Below, piece after piece: positions 60,701 through 64,000 of a stretch of 64,000 nucleotides of DNA. The notes beneath the pieces are model-generated. The model searched no databases, had not been told where the DNA came from, and saw only the letters and a list, made by a program, of their open reading frames with translations. Numbering within the stretch: position 1 is the stretch's first letter; the number at the start of each line of letters is the position of its first letter. The position numbers and the translations under genes are program-made. This stretch comes from Linepithema humile (Eukaryota > Arthropoda > Insecta > Hymenoptera > Formicidae), in contig NC_090131.1 in assembly GCF_040581485.1 (NCBI RefSeq), forward strand, positions 3,162,001 through 3,226,000, given 5' to 3'.

Positions 60701-61702
60701 GGGAACGGAGACTTCCGTGGCGACTTATCGTATCGGAAAACCCATCGAGCCGTTCATTCTGCTTCCGCTTTTATTTCCTTCCCTCGAATCCACCGGTTCA
60801 TTGCCTTCCATTTGTACACACCGTACCTCGAGCATCCCAGATACCGGCGTCTAGGGATTCTATCTGGTTACCTTTCAAGCGTTTCTCTCTCGCCTATCTC
60901 ACTCTTCTCTTCGTTGTAGCTTTTTCTCGCTGTGGCACTCTTTCGCTTCTTATGCTTCCATCCACGCACAAGCCCGCATCATCATCGGTTTCGCTCGTTA
61001 GCCTGCAACAAAGGGTCGACTTCAACAACGCTGGTTAACCACGGTTAACTAAATTTTCTTTTTCTATACCTTTGCTACTCTCCACACAAGGCATATCACG
61101 ATTCGCGCTTATGTTTCATAGAGGAATTCTCGAGTCAATTTTCTTTAATAATTACTTCAGTAAATATTGTTTTTAGTCATCATTTGTGACAGAATTTTTA
61201 CAGCAAAGTTTTTTCAACAAAAATGTATTTTAATTTGTCAAAATTGTCTCATTGCTTTGATATTTGTTAAGGAGAAAACATATTTGTTAAATTTTTAATT
61301 TATAGAATAAAGTCAGAGTCGCGCGGAGTAAAAGTGTGAAATTTTAGATCACCCTGTAGTCTACACTGCGAGAAAGAGGTATATAGGTTAAAGCTAATTG
61401 ACATTGATGAAATCGACCTGGTATGATTAGTATTCAACAATGAGTTCACCTACATACCAGCCATAAGAAGTGGAGTCTAAAAATAGATAGTTTATTTTAT
61501 GTCTTTTTATACATTAGAATGTGTAACTTTTTTTTTATAATTGGACAACAAGTCGATTGTTATCATATATAATTTAATTTTTATTTTTTATTTCATTTTC
61601 CTGGCTTTTTTTTTATTTCAGACATTCTCGATTATAAGACTCTTGTGTTGCCGACTGATTCCACAGGAAATCCAATGTTTCCGCCAATTGTACGACCGAA
61701 AG
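17702..61702 (+). CDS. tutl: turtle (tutl) gene, 5' portion; IgSF cell-surface protein, incomplete at 3' end
   Basis: Orthologue of Drosophila Turtle, a type I membrane protein of five Ig domains, two FN3 domains, one membrane span and a cytoplasmic tail, related to vertebrate IGSF9. In flies it acts in axon guidance, dendritic self-avoidance, photoreceptor axon tiling and coordinated motor behaviour, partly through the IgSF partner Borderless. Joined exons 17702-17837, 30785-30918, 48627-48858, 51476-51754, 57799-58086, 58250-58659, 59029-59300, 59523-59695, 60060-60119 and 61622-61702 give 688 uninterrupted residues with matching splice phases (1,0,1,1,1,0,2,1,1,1). Cysteine pairs by residue: Ig1 67/144, Ig2 192/242, Ig3 284/337, Ig4 380/431, Ig5 476/526; FN3-1 about 547-641. 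Stretches such as NGTWFHLDVHAPPRF and GTQPHAPYN match my memory of the fly protein closely. FN3-2, the membrane span and the tail are outside the window. A second 5' end (20991-21802) can replace the first exon. Identification is firm; exact exon ends are inferred from splice consensus and phase. Confidence 0.93.
17838..20273 (+). other. Intron or spacer between exon 1a and the 20274 exon
   Basis: Mostly A/T-rich sequence with no reading frame above about 70 codons and no recognised domain. For transcripts starting at exon 1a this is the first part of a 12.9-kb intron running to exon 2; for transcripts starting in the 20.3-21 kb region it is upstream DNA that may hold their promoter. I see no clear repeat or RNA gene in it. 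Confidence 0.5.
20274..20397 (+). other. tutl: Putative turtle 5' untranslated exon
   Basis: A strong acceptor (TTCTTTGTGTTGCAG ending at 20273) and a strong donor (GGG|GTGAGT at 20398) bound 124 bases. In the frame that would join the downstream leader exon there is a stop (TAA, 20339-20341) and no ATG afterwards, so it is best read as untranslated. It contains a nine-base-pair-spaced mini frame: ATG at 20277 gives eight codons and a stop. It lies between exon 1a and the 20991 exon and would belong to transcripts begun further upstream. The 593-base interval to the next exon holds no other gene signal I can see. Confidence 0.45.
20991..21161 (+). CDS. tutl: turtle alternative leader exon 1b-1 (possible N-terminal extension)
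   Basis: Acceptor CCCGCAG ends at 20990; donor ACAG|GTAAAA follows 21161. In the frame continuous with the next exon there is an ATG at 21010 (G at -3, G at +4) and no stop through the junction, giving 50 codons beginning MGGGGGLQATD and containing a cysteine-bearing, then acidic, segment (CDDED near the end). The frame is closed upstream by TAG at 20956 and TAA at 20962. An ATG at 20996 in another frame, with A at -3 and G at +4, gives a 36-codon reading frame ending at 21106, which would compete for initiation. The exon may be coding or a 5' untranslated exon if translation starts at 21601 in the next exon. The 324-base intron after it holds only A/T-rich sequence. Confidence 0.5.
21486..21802 (+). 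CDS. tutl: turtle exon 1b-2 (alternative N-terminus with signal/anchor segment)
   Basis: Acceptor (CAATTTTCCCTTAG ending 21485) and donor (CACCAG|GTACGT at 21803) are both strong. The frame is open across the whole exon. ATG at 21601 gives 67 residues ending ...LLLGIALLVTP, then a split Gly codon that joins exon 2 as P|GLCQQDAV. The hydrophobic stretch RALLLGIALLVTP (residues 55-67) follows a long basic n-region (RHRLRWCHRDFRR), as in the fly protein, whose signal peptide also has a long basic lead. The 21601 ATG has a weak context (C at -3, C at +4); upstream in-frame sequence reaching ATG 21010 would add 89 residues. The region is rich in Arg/Lys/Glu before the core. It is an alternative to exon 1a because both end in phase 1. 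Confidence 0.75.
26267..26950. repeat. Cluster of inverted and direct repeats in turtle intron
   Basis: A 27-base motif containing GATGCATTGAAATCTTAT occurs forward at 26483-26509 and 26809-26836 and reversed at 26528-26551 and 26662-26688, with 1-3 differences; a partial copy is near 26391. A second motif (ACATTTTATTCATTTTTATG type) occurs at about 26428-26465, 26748-26785 and, reversed, 26709-26747. AAAGGCATATTACTCAT is repeated directly at 26267 and 26305. Arms 26662-26747 and 26748-26836 would pair over nearly their whole length. No coding capacity or clear terminal duplication is visible; it could be a decayed MITE-like element that was duplicated, or a local inverted duplication. Confidence 0.8.
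30237..30293. repeat. CCG trinucleotide repeat with imperfect tail
   Basis: About eleven perfect CCG units (30237-30270) followed by TGC/GTC variants. It lies in the intron about 500 bases before exon 2 and is not in a turtle reading frame. Confidence 0.9.
30722..30743. repeat. CA dinucleotide microsatellite beside exon 2 acceptor
   Basis: A perfect (CA)11 run that ends 41 bases before the acceptor AG of turtle exon 2, in the branch-point neighbourhood. Confidence 0.92.
30785..30918 (+). CDS. tutl: turtle exon 2, first half of Ig1
   Basis: Acceptor GATTTTTGTTTCAG ends at 30784; the exon opens with the last two bases of a Gly codon. It encodes the start of the mature protein, QQDAVHITAILGES, and the first Ig1 cysteine (VVFNCHVEF), ending WEKKVGDT before donor ACG|GTACGA at 30919. 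A second donor, AAG|GTAGGC, lies 12 bases earlier at 30907 and would remove VGDT without changing frame. I prefer the later donor because, joined to the first acceptor of exon 3, it gives the same loop length as the fly protein as I remember it. A (CA)11 run ends 41 bases before the acceptor AG. Confidence 0.92.
30919..48626 (+). other. turtle intron splitting Ig1 (17.7 kb)
   Basis: The largest interval in the gene. It holds CpG- and pyrimidine/purine-rich blocks (34.3-36.9, 38.3-40.0, 45.2-46.7 kb), A/T-rich blocks and several simple repeats. Frames of 170-277 codons occur in the GC-rich blocks on both strands, but they overlap each other in different frames, are low in complexity (Ser/Arg/Pro) and match no family I recognise. 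No exon that would fit the phase-0 boundaries was found. Confidence 0.8.
35549..35569. repeat. TC dinucleotide microsatellite
   Basis: A short (TC)9-10 run within a C/T-rich block of the Ig1 intron. Similar short runs are at 34393-34409 and 46314-46331. Confidence 0.85.
48627..48858 (+). CDS. tutl: turtle exon 3, second half of Ig1
   Basis: Encodes GQETPIYIWYESYP through HKNGTWFHLDVH, with the second Ig1 cysteine in GWYKCKVVF after the typical ESDQGWY motif. Two potential N-glycosylation sites (NLT, NGT) are visible. Donor CACG|GTAAGT at 48859 is near-perfect, phase 1. The acceptor is ambiguous: GTGCAAG ends at 48626 and GGGCAG ends at 48632, both in phase 0; the second would drop GQ. The region just upstream of the acceptor is only moderately pyrimidine-rich. 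Confidence 0.93.
48859..51475 (+). other. turtle intron 3 (2.6 kb)
   Basis: Runs from GTAAGT to TTGTTTGCAG. The 49.6-51.2 kb part is GC-rich with overlapping chance reading frames on both strands and a purine-rich run near 50040-50170; the rest is A/T-rich. No other exon or RNA gene was seen. Confidence 0.8.
51476..51754 (+). CDS. tutl: turtle exon 4, Ig2
   Basis: One phase 1-1 exon encodes a complete C2/I-type Ig domain: APPRFSMTPDD, first cysteine in ILNCQAEG, the tryptophan in EILWYKDANP, and DIGDYTCIARNGEGQ with the second cysteine. The acceptor is TATTGTTTGCAG and the donor GCGG|GTGAGC (51755). Reading on into the intron reaches a stop at 51835, so failure to splice would give a short truncated ectodomain. 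The preceding 2.6-kb and following 6-kb introns hold no other recognisable exon. Confidence 0.95.
51755..57798 (+). other. turtle intron 4 (6.0 kb)
   Basis: Runs from GTGAGC to GATTCGCAG. It contains a (TC)20 microsatellite at 54659-54698, a short ACAC-rich run near 56121-56139 and otherwise mixed unique sequence. No nested gene or extra Ig exon was seen. Confidence 0.8.
54659..54698. repeat. TC dinucleotide microsatellite
   Basis: A perfect (CT)20 run in turtle intron 4, flanked by further pyrimidine-rich sequence to about 54725. Confidence 0.92.
57799..58086 (+). CDS. tutl: turtle exon 5, Ig3
   Basis: Phase 1-1 exon encoding Ig3: GPAVITMPPTNQTKLEGE, cysteine in NFSCEARALPG, the tryptophan in VRWFREG, and DDSGQYLCEVTNGIGDP. 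Three potential N-glycosylation sites (NQT, NFS, NVT) cluster in the first third. The acceptor is TTGATTCGCAG (ends 57798) and the donor GAGT|GTAAGA (58087). The next intron is only 163 bases. Confidence 0.95.
58250..58659 (+). CDS. tutl: turtle exon 6, Ig4 and first half of Ig5
   Basis: Acceptor TTCGCGTTTTAG ends 58249. The exon encodes YPAKVTFTPTVQYLPFRLAG, the Ig4 cysteines (VVQCYIKAN and QGRYTCTPYNAQG) and the first Ig5 cysteine (VEMHCDAQEAEG), ending TIQWHR in phase 0. The donor CGG|GTACGC (58660) is weak. If it is not used the frame continues 14 codons to a stop at 58700, which would make a secreted Ig1-Ig4 form. Long runs here are almost identical to the fly protein as I remember it. 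Confidence 0.95.
59029..59300 (+). CDS. tutl: turtle exon 7, second half of Ig5 and start of FN3-1
   Basis: Acceptor ATTTTCTCAG ends 59028; donor CTG|GTGGGT (59301) leaves a Trp codon split after two bases. It encodes KDGGPIQRTRAKIVGGNLTI, the second Ig5 cysteine (DFGFYHCVASNEVA), the linker GTQPHAPYN and the first FN3 strands (LTWLPGYSGGPDYKQDYTI). A later GT at 59305 is out of phase with exon 8 and is therefore not favoured. The 369-base intron before it is A/T-rich and shows no gene. Confidence 0.94.
59523..59695 (+). CDS. tutl: turtle exon 8, remainder of FN3-1
   Basis: Starts with the last base of the split Trp codon after acceptor CGGGCATAG (ends 59522), giving W|YRESGISEWKTI. It continues TPSGSTTVTINNL and the FN3 signature TLYEFQVIGKNALGEG, ending VITVRTL plus one base before donor CTCG|GTAATG (59696). 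The Y-F-V pattern and the tryptophan place it firmly in the FN3 fold. The following 364-base intron shows nothing else. Confidence 0.94.
60060..60119 (+). CDS. tutl: turtle exon 9, 60-base proline-rich linker exon
   Basis: A 60-base exon, phase 1 at both ends, between acceptor TTGCATTCCCGAAG (ends 60059) and donor GAAG|GTAAGA (60120). It encodes VNLPQPATPSASDQPPSPE, a Pro/Ser-rich stretch between the two FN3 domains, where the fly protein also has a low-complexity linker. Both flanks are phase 1, so inclusion or skipping keeps the frame. The upstream T/C-rich tract at about 60018-60055 supports the acceptor. Assignment rests on splice signals, phase and linker-like composition, not on a recalled homologue. 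Confidence 0.75.
60120..61621 (+). other. turtle intron 9 (1.5 kb)
   Basis: Runs from GTAAGA to TTTATTTCAG. The main landmark is an almost pure purine stretch at about 60566-60715 followed by a pyrimidine-rich stretch to about 60960. No additional exon was recognised. Confidence 0.8.
61622..61702 (+). CDS. tutl: turtle exon 10, linker before FN3-2 (last exon in window)
   Basis: An 81-base exon, phase 1-1. The acceptor follows an excellent tract of about 60 mostly T bases (TTTTTTTTATTTCAG, ends 61621); the donor is AAAG|GTATAT (61703). It encodes DILDYKTLVLPTDSTG followed by NPMFPPIVRPK, with the last base starting the next codon. It is a hydrophobic/proline linker leading towards FN3-2, which is not in the window. 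It is skippable in frame, alone or with exon 9. Confidence 0.78.
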
Positions 61703-64000
61703 GTATATAAATTTTTAAGTTTATTTTGTATACCTTTATACTTTTACACTCTATGTATATATATTTATACTTATATTTATAGTTTCCTTGATTAAATATA
61801 CCAATAAAGTAAAAATTGTTTCTTAACATCTTGCATTGACAATAATATTACGAAACAACTAATGTCATTCTCCACAAAATCTTCATCGTCGCTTTCACAA
61901 CGCCCACGTTCAATGCGTTATTTACACTCAATGTGCGCATCAAGACGCATGATCAACGCCTTTCTTGTCGCGCATTTCGTTAGGAATTCTCTGTGTTGCA
62001 AAGAGAGCAAGCGCTCAAAAATCTATTTTTTTTTTCTAAAACCTCTTTCATTTTGCGCAAGAGGATTAATCGCTATTATGTGCTGTGGTGGACATAAAAA
62101 TAAGTGTCAAGAGGTCCGACAGAACAATGAGAGAGCGTGTAACGCGTGTTCGTGCACTCTCACGCCCGCGTACAGTTCGGCATATACAGCGATGCGAGAA
62201 AAATACAGAGGAAAATAAAAACGAAATCCTCTTAGCCGGGAGGGGAGAGATGCATTCCAGCAGGGAGAGCAGGAAATAACATCATACATTTTGCACGTAG
62301 CAGACGGTTCCAAACAATCTACTCCGCTTTGGAGCTGAATAAACCCAAGAAAGTTTTAGTTACCTCGCCCGCGCGTCGAGTTTCAATCATATCTGAATTG
62401 CTGGATGAGATAGTGACATAAATCATGGAAAAAAAAAATTAAAAATTTATATACGCAATTTTGTTAGAATAATAATGGAAAACTCGTTGCGACATATTTT
62501 TGTAACAGAATTTTAACATTAATGCAACTCATATATAATGCATTGTATCTTTAACAAAATTTTTATAAATATTAATCCTGAAAAATAGGATTCGTTTAGC
62601 TATTTGCAAAAACAATAATAAAATATAGAATCCTCTTTATCTCTCAATAGAGACGAGAGAAAATACTTGTAATAGACAGTTTGGAGAAAAAGGAAAAAAA
62701 AAAAAGAATAACGTCATGCATTTTGTAAAGCGCAAATATTCGAAACAATACAAGCCGCTAATTTTGCAATCTCGCGGTCAAATTAAGCCGCCTATTCGCC
62801 GGCTATGTCCAATTTTCTCATATGCTTGTGTGGCTGTGTAGTGGAAAACTATCACGAAAAAATCGGCTTAACCACCTAAACGCAACAGAGCGTTTATTCC
62901 TCATACCTATCTACACAATAACGACGAGTTTTTGAGCGAAAAAAAAGTTTATCATGCCTTTGTTTTTCTTTCGCCATATACGTCAGTGCGTTTGCAAATC
63001 GATTCGCATACTACCTACATACATGTCCCAAGAGGATTTCGAGCGTTTTCCTTTGATCTCAAAAGCTCGGTCCAATCTTGCCGGCTTCACGGTGTATTGG
63101 TTGATTTGAATGACGCTAAGAATTATTTCGCCCAAATCGCCGATACACGGCAAATACGCGGACTTTGATAAACTCATCCAGTGTTTTAAACAGACGTAAA
63201 ACCACTGTGGATGCGCGTGCTATTCCATCTGATCGTAACCAAGGAAATTTACTGGTTGGTCCGTTTGTGTAATCAACAAAGCAAACAATCGTGAAACAGT
63301 TTTTACGCTTGCCGATCGCGATTTGCAACAACAACGAGGCAATTTCCGTCAATTTCGTAAATTCCACCGAGATATTTTCCGGAACCATTAAATTGATACA
63401 GGGAGAACGAAACGGGATATTTGCTTTGTCGAAATAAACCCGTAGCGCAGATTGGGCGAATCAGAATATGACGGAAAATAAAAAAACCAACAGGAGCTAA
63501 ATAAAACGTTCACACCTATCCATGCGAATTATTGCGCACTCGGGCCGTTTCCTTGCTCGCAATTTTCGCTTTTTTTCAGAAATATGCGTTTTAACTCACA
63601 TCATAAAATCGTGCTCTTGAGAAGAAATGGGGCCACTCGGACGTTAATAAGGTTAACGCGCGTACACCGGAAACAATTAAGTCGTAACATTATATGTATA
63701 AGAAGTGATGAAAGAAGCTGACCTCATGCTTGGCTAATCCAATTATGAAGTTGTGCACCAATAGTCATTCATTCTGACTTAACTTATAAGCTTATACCTT
63801 GAGCTCCTATTCAGCGAACAATCAATATATAATACTGGTTTGTTTAATTTATTTCTTATCATATATTTACACGAAAAATTTAAAATATTTTGGATGTCTC
63901 TGGATTCGTCTGTTATCGTAATACGGAAGTATATAAAAAATAACGATTTTTTTGAAAGTATATTTGCTTCGAAATGAACGCAGTTATATTCCACCATGTT
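61703..64000 (+). other. turtle intron continuing beyond the window
   Basis: Begins GTATAT after exon 10. No exon with FN3-2, membrane-span or tail features follows before the window ends, so the gene continues to the right. The sequence is mostly A/T-rich with small chance frames and no recognised RNA gene. Confidence 0.75.

Overview
The window is eukaryotic genomic DNA from an insect, most likely a hymenopteran and probably an ant. The evidence is one large, well conserved insect nervous-system gene broken by long introns, the absence of any operon-like packing, and intronic DNA that is unusually rich in CpG for an animal, as ant genomes are. The species cannot be named from this stretch alone.

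The only gene I can identify is the orthologue of Drosophila turtle (tutl; vertebrate relatives IGSF9/Dasm1). It is on the + strand and makes a cell-surface immunoglobulin-superfamily protein used in axon guidance, dendrite/axon self-avoidance and tiling. Nine downstream coding exons (30785 to 61702) join in perfect phase. They encode five Ig domains, the first fibronectin type III (FN3) domain and a proline-rich linker. The second FN3 domain, the transmembrane segment and the cytoplasmic tail lie beyond the right edge. The 688 residues modelled from the upstream start run without a stop codon and keep every Ig cysteine pair.

Layout. 1-17.5 kb: no recognisable gene; low-complexity tracts, degenerate repeats and a few small unexplained reading frames. 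17.55-21.8 kb: 5' end of turtle. Two separate first coding exons each end in phase 1 and can join exon 2 in frame: a compact signal-peptide exon at 17702-17837, and a two-exon leader at 20991-21161 plus 21486-21802 that encodes a longer N-terminus. 21.8-30.8 kb: 9-kb intron with a nest of inverted repeats near 26.3-26.9 kb. 30785-30918: first half of Ig1. 30.9-48.6 kb: a 17.7-kb intron inside Ig1. 48.6-61.7 kb: second half of Ig1, Ig2-Ig5, FN3-1 and two small in-phase exons. 61.7-64 kb: intron continuing out of the window.

The most interesting points are the two alternative N-termini, upstream reading frames that touch or overlap both start regions, paired alternative splice sites that could vary a loop of Ig1 by 2, 4 or 6 residues, two skippable linker exons, and the inverted-repeat cluster that would fold into long hairpins in the pre-mRNA. 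I see no tRNA, rRNA, CRISPR array or intact transposon. Many reading frames of 100-280 codons occur in CpG-rich introns but look like chance.
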